Source: an uncultured bacterium (GTDB lineage Bacteria; Pseudomonadota; Gammaproteobacteria; Burkholderiales; CAIKXV01). From it: a DNA stretch of 36,850 nt. The stretch spans positions 1 to 36,850 of the forward strand of contig CAIQON010000164.1 in NCBI GenBank assembly GCA_903873475.1, in the 5' to 3' direction. The first letter of the stretch is position 1. Each line of letters opens with the position of its first letter. Position numbers and translations under genes: made by a program. Positions 23,734 to 32,435 of this stretch are shown here, in pieces. The notes below the pieces were generated by a model. That model saw only the letters and a program-made list of their open reading frames with translations. It did no database searches and was not told where the DNA came from.

Positions 23734-25137
23734 TCATCGACCGTTCAGTCCGGGTTTCAATGCGTGCGCAAGTCCGCCCTCGAACCCCTGGGCCTGCTGC
23801 GCAGGTACTGCAGTCGAAGCGGCGCTGGCCGTCATGCCGATGCGTGCCGCAAGCACGGCGGCCACGATGAACAGCACGGCCTCGATCGCGAACACCGTCG
23901 TGTAGCCGGTGACCACCGATCCGGACGCGGCGCGGATCAGGTCGCAGAGCATGGCCCCGACGAAGCCGCCTGCCCCGAACGCGATCGCCTGCGAGGCGCC
24001 CCACAGTCCCATGCGGATACCTTCGCGCGACGGCGGACCCTCGCCAGCCAGCGCCATCATCGAGCCGATCGCGGCCACCGCGAAGGCGCCGTTGCTGGCG
24101 CCGAGGAAGAACACCGTGGGCTTCAGAGGCCACTCGCCGCCGACATGGCCTGCGACTACCAGCAGCGCGAGCGCGACGGCCGAGCTGATGCAGCCACCGA
24201 TCGTCCATGCCGCGAGCGAACCGAAGCGGCGACCGCGCTTGCCCAGCGTGGTGGCGACCGCGACCAGCATCATGCCGAGCAGCACGCCGCCGTTCTGTAC
24301 GCCCGCGAGCTTCGTCGACTCGCCCACCGTGTAGCCGAACACCATGCCCGCGAACGGCTCGAGGATCAGGTCCTGCGCGCTGAAGGCGAGCATCGAGATG
24401 AACACGAACACCGTGAATCGGCGCGCCCGGGTGTCGGCCCATACGTCGGCCAGCGCTGCCCGGAAAGCCTGCGGCGTCTGCACGTTGCCCGGCGCCGGCG
24501 TCGCGCTGCCCGCTGCGACCGCGCCGGGGCGGGACTCTATGCCGCGCACCGCGACGAGCGTGAGCAGGAAGGCGATCGCCGCCACGCAGCTGGTGATCGC
24601 CACCAGGCGCATGGGCGTGAACGGGTCGAGGAAGTGGCCGACGGTGGCGGCGGTGATGATGAAGCCGACGATCATCATCATCCAGACGATGGTGGCCGCG
24701 GCACCGCGCCGTTCCGGCGCCACCTGCTTGGCCAGCAGCGTCAGCAGCGAGGTGCCGGCCGCGCCGACGCCGACGCCGATCATCAGGAAGGACACCACCG
24801 CGAGCGCGACACCCATGCCCAGATGCGTGGCCATCAGTGCGGTGGCCATCGATGCGCTGATGCCGCCCAGCGCGAGCAGGGCCATGCCGCCGATGATCCA
24901 CGGCGTGCGCTGGCCGCCTACGTCGGAGCCATAGCCCAGGCGCGGACGCAGCAGCTGCACCGCATAGTGCATCGCGACCAGCGCCCCGGGCAGCATCGCC
25001 GGCAGTGCGAGTTCGACCACCATCACCCGGTTCATGGTCGAGGTGGTGAGCACGACGATCGCACCGAGTGCGGTCTGTACCAGCCCGAGGCGGACGATGC
25101 CCAGCCAGCCGAGTCCGCCGCCTGCAAGGGTGTTCAT
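23734..25137 (-). CDS. PucC/LhaA/Bch2-like MFS protein (BCD family)
   Basis: This is a 467-residue integral membrane protein of the bacteriochlorophyll delivery family within the major facilitator superfamily. Relatives (PucC, LhaA, Bch2/ORF428) are thought to deliver pigment to, or assist assembly of, light-harvesting complexes. About twelve hydrophobic segments are visible. The family signature GSDVGGQRTPWIIGG follows segment 2, and LLAKQVAPERRGAAATIVWMM lies in the middle. The position between bchG and bchP is that of bch2 in Rhodobacter, so a Bch2-like role is favoured, but the paralogues cannot be separated by eye. The ATG overlaps the bchG stop (ATGA). A much longer open frame running 5' is a shadow across bchG. 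Confidence 0.9.
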   Translation of the reverse strand: MNTLAGGGLGWLGIVRLGLVQTALGAIVVLTTSTMNRVMVVELALPAMLPGALVAMHYAVQLLRPRLGYGSDVGGQRTPWIIGGMALLALGGISASMATALMATHLGMGVALAVVSFLMIGVGVGAAGTSLLTLLAKQVAPERRGAAATIVWMMMIVGFIITAATVGHFLDPFTPMRLVAITSCVAAIAFLLTLVAVRGIESRPGAVAAGSATPAPGNVQTPQAFRAALADVWADTRARRFTVFVFISMLAFSAQDLILEPFAGMVFGYTVGESTKLAGVQNGGVLLGMMLVAVATTLGKRGRRFGSLAAWTIGGCISSAVALALLVVAGHVGGEWPLKPTVFFLGASNGAFAVAAIGSMMALAGEGPPSREGIRMGLWGASQAIAFGAGGFVGAMLCDLIRAASGSVVTGYTTVFAIEAVLFIVAAVLAARIGMTASAASTAVPAQQAQGFEGGLAHALKPGLNGR

Positions 25138-26024
25138 GCGAGACCCTGCAGCCCGTGGCGCAGCGCAAACGCGCTGGCCAGCATGCCCAGCACGTAGAGG
25201 CTGACCCCGGTCGCGTTGTACCAGGGTGCCAGCTTGCGGGGATCCTTCAGCAGGCGGGCCATCAGCGCCAGTTGCACCGCCAGGAAGACCGACACGATCA
25301 CGGCGTGGTACAGCTCGCCCCAGCCCGAGAACAGCAGCGCAACGACCACGAACTGCGGCAGGGCCATCACCACGCAGGCGAGGCGCGCCGCACGCTCCGG
25401 GCCGAGCCGCACCGGCAGCGAGCCGAGCTTCATCTGGCGGTCGCCCTCGACCGACTTGAAGTCGTTCAGGGTCATGATCCCGTGCGCGCCGAAGCTGTAC
25501 AGCGCGGCGAGCACGAAGATGCGGTAATCGGGCGTCGCACCGGCGAGCATCACGGCGGCGCCGGTGATCCAGGGCAGGCCCTCGTAGCTCACCGCCACGG
25601 CACTGTTGCCCCACCAGCCGTTCTGTTTCAGCCGGAACGGCGGCGCACTGTACATCCACGCGAGGACCAGCCCGACCGACGCGGCGGCCAGCACCAGCGG
25701 GCCCAGCCACCATGCGAGCAGCAGCGACAGCAGTGTCCACAGGATCGCGATGTACAGGCCCCACTGGCCGGGGATGCGGCCCGACGGGATCGGCCGGTTC
25801 GGTTCGTTGATGGCATCGACATGCCGGTCGAACCAGTCGTTCACCGCCTGGCTGGTGGCGCAGACCAGTGGCCCGGCCAGCAGTATGCCGGCGACGACCG
25901 TCGGCCAGCGGCCTGAGGCGGGCATGCCAGAGGAAACCGCACCGCAGCCGAACGCCCACATCGGCGGGAACCAGGTGATCGGTTTCAGCAGTTCGAGGAC
26001 CGCTTTCGGCGCTGGGGCATTCAT
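25134..26024 (-). CDS. bchG: Bacteriochlorophyll synthase
   Basis: BchG is a membrane prenyltransferase of the UbiA superfamily that esterifies bacteriochlorophyllide a with geranylgeranyl or phytyl diphosphate. The 296-residue protein has the first Asp-rich motif NDWFDRHVDAINEPNRPIPSG at residues 62-82 and the second, LNDFKSVEGD, with Asp188 and Asp195, plus about eight hydrophobic segments. The start MNAPAPKAVLELLKPITWFP at 26024 is typical of BchG. A frame extending to 26093 runs through the putative promoter. A weak GGGAA lies 2-6 bases upstream. Its stop overlaps the next ATG. A candidate promoter with a PpsR-like site lies directly upstream. Confidence 0.96.
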   Translation of the reverse strand: MNAPAPKAVLELLKPITWFPPMWAFGCGAVSSGMPASGRWPTVVAGILLAGPLVCATSQAVNDWFDRHVDAINEPNRPIPSGRIPGQWGLYIAILWTLLSLLLAWWLGPLVLAAASVGLVLAWMYSAPPFRLKQNGWWGNSAVAVSYEGLPWITGAAVMLAGATPDYRIFVLAALYSFGAHGIMTLNDFKSVEGDRQMKLGSLPVRLGPERAARLACVVMALPQFVVVALLFSGWGELYHAVIVSVFLAVQLALMARLLKDPRKLAPWYNATGVSLYVLGMLASAFALRHGLQGLA

Positions 26025-26031
26025 CGTTCCC

Positions 26032-26060
26032 ACAGTAATGGGACCGGCCGAAGTAGTCAA
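26032..26060 (-). promoter_or_regulatory. Candidate promoter for bchG-pucC-like-bchP
   Basis: On the minus strand, TTGACT (26060-26055; five of six -35 matches) and TACTGT (26037-26032; three of six -10 matches) are 17 bp apart. The -10 ends only 7 bases before the bchG ATG, so transcripts would be nearly leaderless, consistent with the weak Shine-Dalgarno sequence. Tentative. Confidence 0.35.
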
Positions 26061-26072
26061 CTTGAATTTACA
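26055..26072 (-). promoter_or_regulatory. PpsR/CrtJ-like operator upstream of bchG
   Basis: Minus strand reads TGT-N12-ACT, differing from the TGT-N12-ACA PpsR/CrtJ consensus at one of six key bases. It exactly covers the candidate -35 hexamer. This is the same arrangement as at the bchF promoter. Confidence 0.45.
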
Positions 26073-26085
26073 GTAGTACTGTAAA
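26067..26085. promoter_or_regulatory. Perfect 9-bp palindrome upstream of bchG
   Basis: TTTACAGTA-G-TACTGTAAA is a perfect inverted repeat with a single central base, in the 109-bp gap between ppsR and bchG. It overlaps the end of the PpsR-like site. The spacing ACA-N7-TGT is not the PpsR dyad, so a different regulator is possible. Confidence 0.7.
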
Positions 26086-26133
26086 CCTGACATGCGCCGG
26101 CGAAAAGTGCCGGAATCCCGCCATGCAGATAAA

Positions 26134-27561
26134 TCAGGCTTCGGGTGCCAGATCGCCCATTCCGTAGCGGCGGAGCTTCACGTACAGGCTCTGCCGGCTC
26201 AGTCCGAGCATCTCTGCGGCCGACGCGCGGTTGTCGCCGGTGAGCTCGAGCGCAGCCTCTATGCACAGGCGTTCGATCACGTCCGTGGTCTCGCGGACCA
26301 GTTCCTTCAGCGACACTCGACCGACCAGCTCGGTGAGTTGTTCGACCGAGCGCGGCAGTGCGTGGCTGCTCCGGTTCTCTGCGACCGGACGGCGCATGAT
26401 GTTGCGAACCGTGAACCCGAGACAAGGCGGTTCCGTGTTCGGCGCCGACACGGCGGAGATCTCGACTTCGGTGTTCGCGCCGTATTCGCCGCGCAGGGTG
26501 GTCGCGAACATGCGCACCGATCCGTGCTGCTTCAGGTTGGCGAGCAGCACGTTCAGGTCGACCCCTGGCCGGCCCAGCCAGCGCTCGACCGATTCACCGC
26601 GGGCCTGCTCTTCGGTGGCGAGTTGCACCACGTCGAGGAACGAGCGATTGGCGGTGACGATGCGTCCTTCAACGTCAGTGACCACGAAACCGTCGGGAAG
26701 GCTCTCGACGATATCGGACAGCCGGGTTTGTGCGCGCGGCATCGGACCAGCTCCCGCTTCGGTGGTGATGGGGGACAGACGTACCAGGAACAGCGACGCG
26801 TTGTCCTGGCGGAACATCGACGTGCTGACCATGAACTCGCGCCGGCCTTCCAGCAGTCGCACGCGCACCTCGTCGGCGCTGCCTGCCGCGCGCACCGCTG
26901 CCAGCAGGGACTGCAGCGCCTGCGTGCTGGGCGCGTCGAAGCCTTCGGGGAACGGCCGCCCCACCAGCCGGCGCGCAGTTTCCTCGAGCAGTTGCGCGGC
27001 CGCCGGATTCGCTTCGACCACGCGCTGCGTCCCGGCGTCGACGATCAGCACTGCCTCGGCGGCCATCTGGAACAGCAACCGGTAGCGGGTCTCGGCATGG
27101 CGCAGCCGCAGGTAATCACGTTCCATCGACTGCTGGACGTCGAGCAGCTTCTGCTGCAACGTGGCGATCGAGCGCAGGTTGCGCCCGATCGCCACGACCC
27201 GGCCCTTCGTCCCGACCTGCACCGCCGAGTAGAGCATCGGCATGTCATCGCCGCGGCTCGACGGATGGTTTACCTGGCGCCACCGCGCGGGCGACTTGTT
27301 GCCGGCATCGCGCAGCATCTCCTCGACCTTGCGCCGGCTCTCGACGGTGACCGTGTCGACCCAGGGCTGGCCGATCCAGTCGGCATAGCCTTCGACCGCC
27401 AGCTCATCGCTGCCCACGGCCAGGTCGCGGATGACGCCAGCGGCGTCGATCACCAGGGCGACGTCGGTCGCGACCGCGATGAGCGTCGCCGCCGCCTCGG
27501 CGTCGAGCTCGCCCAGGGAACGTTTCGGGGACCGGAACTGCCGTGCTGCCTCTACTGCCAA
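26134..27561 (-). CDS. ppsR: Photosynthesis repressor PpsR/CrtJ
   Basis: PpsR/CrtJ is a redox-sensing PAS-domain repressor that binds TGT-N12-ACA sites and silences bch, crt and puc genes in air. From the TTG at 27561 the protein is 475 residues, matching the 460-470 usual for the family. It has an N-terminal PAS-like domain (about 15-120), a Gln-rich helix (TLQQKLLDVQQSME), two PAS domains (about 150-270 and 290-390) and a Fis-type helix-turn-helix at the end (NRASAAEMLGLSRQSLYVKL). TTG 27561 is chosen because GGGAG lies 8 bases upstream, 34 bp after the aerR stop. TTGs at 27567 and 27612 are alternatives. Only two cysteines are present, Cys380 and Cys433. Cys433 (ERLCIEAAL) sits at the site of the conserved redox Cys near the HTH, but no Cys lies in the PAS1 region. 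Confidence 0.95.
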   Translation of the reverse strand: MAVEAARQFRSPKRSLGELDAEAAATLIAVATDVALVIDAAGVIRDLAVGSDELAVEGYADWIGQPWVDTVTVESRRKVEEMLRDAGNKSPARWRQVNHPSSRGDDMPMLYSAVQVGTKGRVVAIGRNLRSIATLQQKLLDVQQSMERDYLRLRHAETRYRLLFQMAAEAVLIVDAGTQRVVEANPAAAQLLEETARRLVGRPFPEGFDAPSTQALQSLLAAVRAAGSADEVRVRLLEGRREFMVSTSMFRQDNASLFLVRLSPITTEAGAGPMPRAQTRLSDIVESLPDGFVVTDVEGRIVTANRSFLDVVQLATEEQARGESVERWLGRPGVDLNVLLANLKQHGSVRMFATTLRGEYGANTEVEISAVSAPNTEPPCLGFTVRNIMRRPVAENRSSHALPRSVEQLTELVGRVSLKELVRETTDVIERLCIEAALELTGDNRASAAEMLGLSRQSLYVKLRRYGMGDLAPEA

Positions 27562-27595
27562 GTTCAAGTCTCCCTGGAACTGCCGCCCTGCTGCG

Positions 27596-28507
27596 CTATC
27601 CGCAGCGGGCAAGCAACTCGATCATGCTGTGCGCCTGCAGCACTGCCTGACGTCCGTCATTGGCAGTGGTGTCGGCGCCCACGCGTGCAACCCAGTCGGG
27701 GTGCTCGATGAACAGTGGACCGCCGACCATGATGCCGACGCCCCGGTTGCGCGATGCCTTGCGGATCGCATGGATGGTGGTCGCGAGCACGTCGAGATGA
27801 CGTTCTCCCGACAACGAAAGCCCTACGACATCGAACCAGCGGCCACGCACATTGGCCACAGGGTCGGTGCCCGCCTCTGTGGAGTCATCGTGGACCTGCC
27901 AGCCGGCGCGCCGGAAGAATTCTGCCACCATATTCAATCCGAAGCTGTGCTGTTCGCCCGGCGTCTGGCGCAACAGCACCCGGTGCGGCGGTTCCGCCGT
28001 GCGCGGCGGGATGGCATTGGCCATGCCCACTTCATGCATGACTTCCTGCAGCCGCCAGAGGCCGATCGTCACGTCGGTGAACGAACAGAGGTCTGCTTCC
28101 CACAGTTCGCCGGCCCTGCGCGCTGCCGCGCTGAGCAGGTCGAGGTAGATCGTCTCCAGCGACACGCCGGACGACACCAGCGCCCGCACCAGCAACAGCG
28201 CGGCTGCGGTGTCCTCGGCCATCACCGCGCGGAGCATCGTATCGACATGCTCGGGTTCGACCCGGCGCGACGGTGCCCCGGCCGCGGAGACGACCTCCTG
28301 GCCCCGGGCAGCGTGGGCGAGCATCAGGCGGGGAATGATTTCCCCTTCGATCGTGCGCACCAGGCCGGCGATGCGCCGTTCGGTGTCATCGCGGGATTGC
28401 GACCCATGCCGGGACAGCACGTCGAGCGCGTCCCCGGCGTGTGCCTGCCCCCGCAATCGCTCGCTGTCGTAGCCCAGATCGTTATCGTCACTTTGAGAGC
28501 CTGTCAT
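27596..28507 (-). CDS. aerR: PpsR-antagonist / B12-binding regulator AerR (PpaA)
   Basis: AerR/PpaA belongs to the cobalamin-binding (or SCHIC-type heme-binding) regulators that act together with PpsR/CrtJ to control photosynthesis genes. The 303-residue protein has a variable N-terminus (1-80), a helical cap (about 85-165, containing GELWEADLCSFTDVTIGLWR) and a Rossmann-like B12-binding domain. The GEQHSFG motif with His187 is the expected ligand position, and MVGGPLFIEHPDW lies further on. The ATG at 28507 has GGAGGGA 4-5 bases upstream, a strong site. A 27-residue longer frame lacks one. It is co-directional with ppsR, immediately 5' of it, and divergent from bchF, the same neighbourhood as in Rhodobacter. 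Binding of cobalamin is by family inference. Confidence 0.92.
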   Translation of the reverse strand: MTGSQSDDNDLGYDSERLRGQAHAGDALDVLSRHGSQSRDDTERRIAGLVRTIEGEIIPRLMLAHAARGQEVVSAAGAPSRRVEPEHVDTMLRAVMAEDTAAALLLVRALVSSGVSLETIYLDLLSAAARRAGELWEADLCSFTDVTIGLWRLQEVMHEVGMANAIPPRTAEPPHRVLLRQTPGEQHSFGLNMVAEFFRRAGWQVHDDSTEAGTDPVANVRGRWFDVVGLSLSGERHLDVLATTIHAIRKASRNRGVGIMVGGPLFIEHPDWVARVGADTTANDGRQAVLQAHSMIELLARCG

Positions 28508-28530
28508 CGATCCCTCCGCTTCTCGCACCC

Positions 28531-28553
28531 GCGCAGGCCGATGAAGCCTGCGC
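28531..28553 (-). other. Hairpin in the aerR mRNA leader
   Basis: GCGCAGGC-N7-GCCTGCGC is a perfect 8-bp inverted repeat, lying about 12-15 bases upstream of the aerR Shine-Dalgarno sequence. With no T-run it is not a terminator. It could stabilise the message or modulate translation. Confidence 0.65.
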
Positions 28554-28566
28554 AACGGTATTGACC

Positions 28567-28583
28567 ATTCCCACCATGGGAAT
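28567..28583. promoter_or_regulatory. 17-bp palindrome in the aerR leader region
   Basis: ATTCCC-ACCAT-GGGAAT is a perfect 6-bp inverted repeat with 5-bp spacer. The binding factor, if any, is unknown. Confidence 0.45.
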
Positions 28584-28620
28584 CCCACTTCCGACGAACC
28601 TTCAGCTTCGATACTGGAAG

Positions 28621-28638
28621 TGTCCAGTTCAATGGACG
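28621..28638 (+). promoter_or_regulatory. PpsR/CrtJ-like site, distal
   Basis: TGTC-N10-GACG matches the extended PpsR/CrtJ consensus TGTC-N10-GACA at all but the last base. Its left half is shared with another palindrome, ACTGGA-N4-TCCAGT (28613-28628). It lies about 155 bp from the paired proximal sites, a distance at which cooperative binding is known for this regulator family. Confidence 0.5.
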
Positions 28639-28751
28639 CTACCTGTTCGAGCTGATTATTTTGTCGAGCGAACGGGTGTTTTCCCGACGATCGGGCCGGA
28701 CAGACAGCGAATCCGGTACGAACACGATACGCCAGTGGCGCGAGAGGTCAA

Positions 28752-28781
28752 ATGAGAACAAATCGGCTTTACACTTGTCAA
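28752..28781 (-). promoter_or_regulatory. Candidate promoter for aerR-ppsR
   Basis: On the minus strand, a perfect -35 TTGACA (28781-28776) and TCTCAT (28757-28752; four of six -10 matches) are separated by 18 bp. It would give a leader of roughly 240 bases containing the hairpin and palindromes. The perfect -35 is the main support. Confidence 0.45.
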
Positions 28782-28793
28782 GAACTTTAGACG
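28776..28793 (+). promoter_or_regulatory. PpsR/CrtJ-like site A, covering the aerR -35
   Basis: TGTC-N10-GACG matches the PpsR/CrtJ dyad TGTC-N10-GACA except for the last base. Its first six bases are the complement of the minus-strand -35 hexamer, so occupancy would block aerR-ppsR transcription. Confidence 0.6.
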
Positions 28794-28809
28794 TAACTTA
28801 AAGTTGACA
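28792..28809 (-). promoter_or_regulatory. PpsR/CrtJ-like site B, covering the bchF -35
   Basis: On the minus strand, TGT-N12-ACG is again one base from the TGT-N12-ACA dyad. It shares the central ACGT (28791-28794) with site A and mirrors it. Its TGTCAA arm is the complement of the plus-strand -35 TTGACA. Confidence 0.6.
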
Positions 28810-28832
28810 TCTCGTTCCGACGCGTCTAGATT
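28804..28832 (+). promoter_or_regulatory. Promoter for bchFNBHL
   Basis: Perfect -35 TTGACA (28804-28809), 17-bp spacer, -10 TAGATT (28827-28832; four of six). Initiation about 7 bases later would give a leader of roughly 78 bases to the bchF ATG. Confidence 0.65.
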
Positions 28833-28866
28833 GCCTCCAAACAGCGCAGGAAGATCGGGTATCCAG

Positions 28867-28916
28867 ATGCGGAGCAACCAGGTGCAGGAAGTCAGGGACG
28901 GGAGCCGGTTCGTCAA

Positions 28917-28920
<4 letters not shown>
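28867..28920 (+). CDS. Candidate 17-codon leader ORF overlapping the bchF start
   Basis: ATG at 28867 opens a frame encoding MRSNQVQEVRDGSRFVK and ends in TGA that overlaps the bchF ATG as ATGA, the same coupling geometry used at other gene borders in the cluster. It lies wholly downstream of the predicted transcription start. Its ribosome site is weak: AGGAAG is 13 bases upstream and GGG 7 bases upstream. bchF itself also has a poorly spaced GGGAG 13 bases before its ATG, so coupling through this leader would help explain bchF translation. Coding status is unproven, because a 17-codon frame can occur by chance. Confidence 0.35.
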
Positions 28921-30742
<1,822 letters not shown>

Positions 30743-30749
30743 GCCGACG

Positions 30750-32435
30750 ATGCAACTGACCCTCTGGACCTATGAAGGCCCCCCGCATGTCGGCGCGATG
30801 CGCGTCGCGACCTCGATGCGCGACGTGCACTACGTGCTGCATGCGCCGCAGGGCGACACCTACGCCGACCTGCTGTTCACGATGATCGAGCGCCAGGACA
30901 AGCGTCCACCGGTCAGCTACACCACGTTCCAGGCACGCGACCTCGGCGGCAGCACTGCCGACATGGTGAAGTCCGCGGTGGCCGAAGCCTACGAGCGCTA
31001 CCAGCCCAAGGCCATGCTGGTCGGCGAATCGTGCACGGCCGAACTGCTGCAGGACCAGGCCGGCCACCTCGGCCAGACCCTCGGCCTGCCGGTGCCGGTG
31101 GTGCCGCTGGAACTGCCCGCGTACTCGAAGAAGGAGCACTGGGGCGCCGCCGAAACCTTCTACCAGCTTGCCCGCACGCTGCTCGCCGACCGCATCCCCG
31201 CGCCCGGCACCGTGCGCGCGGCGCGCGCCGACGGCGCGCGCCCGAAGGCGAACCTGCTCGGGCCGACGGTCCTCGGCTTCCGCTGCCGCGACGACGTGGT
31301 CGAGATCACCCGGCTGCTCGGCGAACTGGGCATCGATGTCAACGTGGTCGCACCGCTGGGCGCGTCGCCGGACGACCTGAAGCGCCTGCCCGAGGCCGAC
31401 TTCAACGTCTGCCTGTACCCGGAAGTGTCGCGCACGCTGTCGTCGTGGCTGCAGCGCACGTTCGGCATGCCGTATTCGAAGGCCACGCCGATGGGCGTCA
31501 ACGGCACCCGCGCCTTCGTCGCCGAGGTGGCTGCGCTCGCCGGGGTCAGCGCCGATCCGGTGCTGTCGCGCGAACATCCCGGGGTGGCTTCGTTGTCCGG
31601 CTCGCAGTCGCGCCTGGCCTGGTACGCGCGCTCGGTCGATTCGACCTACCTGACCGGCAAGCGCGTGTTCGTGTTCGGCGATGCGACCCATGTCGTCGCC
31701 GCAGCGCGCATCGCCTCCGAAGAGATGGGCTTCACCGTGGTCGGCCTCGGCACCTTCTGCCGCGAGTTCGCGCGCGAGGTACGCGAGGCTGCGAAGCTCT
31801 ACGGCGTCGAGGCGCTGATTACCGACGACTACCTGGAAGTCGAGAAGGCCATCGCAGAGTGCGCGCCCGAGCTGGTGCTCGGGACGCAGATGGAGCGCCA
31901 CATCGCCAAGCGCCTGGGCATCGCCTGCTCGGTCATCTCGGTGCCGATCCATGTGCAGGACGTACCGGCGCGCTACAGCCCGGTGTTCGGCTTCGAAGGC
32001 GCGAACGTGCTGTTCGACAGCTGGGTCCATCCGCTGGTGATGGGGCTCGAGGAGCACCTGCTGCAGATGTTCCGCGACGATTTCGAGTTCAACGACGGCG
32101 CGAAACCGTCGCACCTGCCGGCCGTCGCGCGTCCGGCGGGCGCTGGCACGGTTGCAGCGGCCAGCGCCGTTCAGCCCGCCGTGGAGCCCGCTGCGCCGGC
32201 CGTGGCAGCGGCCGTGCAAGCCGATGCCGAAGACCACACCGCGCAGGACGTTGCAGTGGCTGTCGCGGAAGCCGAGCCGGTCTGGACCGGCGCCGGCGAA
32301 CTCGAATTGAAGAAGATCCCGTTCTTCGTGCGCGGCAAGGCACGGCGGAACACCGAACGCTTCGCGCGCGAGCGCGGGCTGGCCCAGATCACGGTCGAGA
32401 CCCTCTATGAAGCTAAAGCCCACTTTGGTCGCTGA
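30750..32435 (+). CDS. bchB: Dark-operative protochlorophyllide reductase subunit B
   Basis: BchB (561 residues) is the NifK-like partner of BchN. Its N-terminus [20 protein letters not shown] is characteristic. Asp36 (APQGDTYAD), the unusual aspartate ligand of the NB cluster, is conserved. The protein is longer than the roughly 525 residues of R. capsulatus BchB because residues of about 452-510 form an Ala/Val/Pro-rich linker ([17 protein letters not shown] and surrounds). This precedes the small C-terminal domain ([20 protein letters not shown]), which is typical. The ATG at 30750 follows a weak site. The last 29 bp overlap bchH in another frame. Confidence 0.96.
   Translation: MQLTLWTYEGPPHVGAMRVATSMRDVHYVLHAPQGDTYADLLFTMIERQDKRPPVSYTTFQARDLGGSTADMVKSAVAEAYERYQPKAMLVGESCTAELLQDQAGHLGQTLGLPVPVVPLELPAYSKKEHWGAAETFYQLARTLLADRIPAPGTVRAARADGARPKANLLGPTVLGFRCRDDVVEITRLLGELGIDVNVVAPLGASPDDLKRLPEADFNVCLYPEVSRTLSSWLQRTFGMPYSKATPMGVNGTRAFVAEVAALAGVSADPVLSREHPGVASLSGSQSRLAWYARSVDSTYLTGKRVFVFGDATHVVAAARIASEEMGFTVVGLGTFCREFAREVREAAKLYGVEALITDDYLEVEKAIAECAPELVLGTQMERHIAKRLGIACSVISVPIHVQDVPARYSPVFGFEGANVLFDSWVHPLVMGLEEHLLQMFRDDFEFNDGAKPSHLPAVARPAGAGTVAAASAVQPAVEPAAPAVAAAVQADAEDHTAQDVAVAVAEAEPVWTGAGELELKKIPFFVRGKARRNTERFARERGLAQITVETLYEAKAHFGR

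Larger units (their letters stand above)
28508..28916. promoter_or_regulatory. 409-bp divergent control region between aerR-ppsR and bchFNBHL
   Basis: Apart from a 17-codon leader frame this stretch has no gene. It is visibly more AT-rich than the flanking genes. It holds the two divergent promoters, three PpsR-like sites, two other palindromes and a hairpin in the aerR leader, listed separately. Confidence 0.8.

Noticed and set aside
23734-25959. 741-codon frame spanning the PucC-like gene and bchG
   Set aside because: The first 274 codons read bchG in a wrong frame. The true start of the carrier is the ATG overlapping the bchG stop at 25137.
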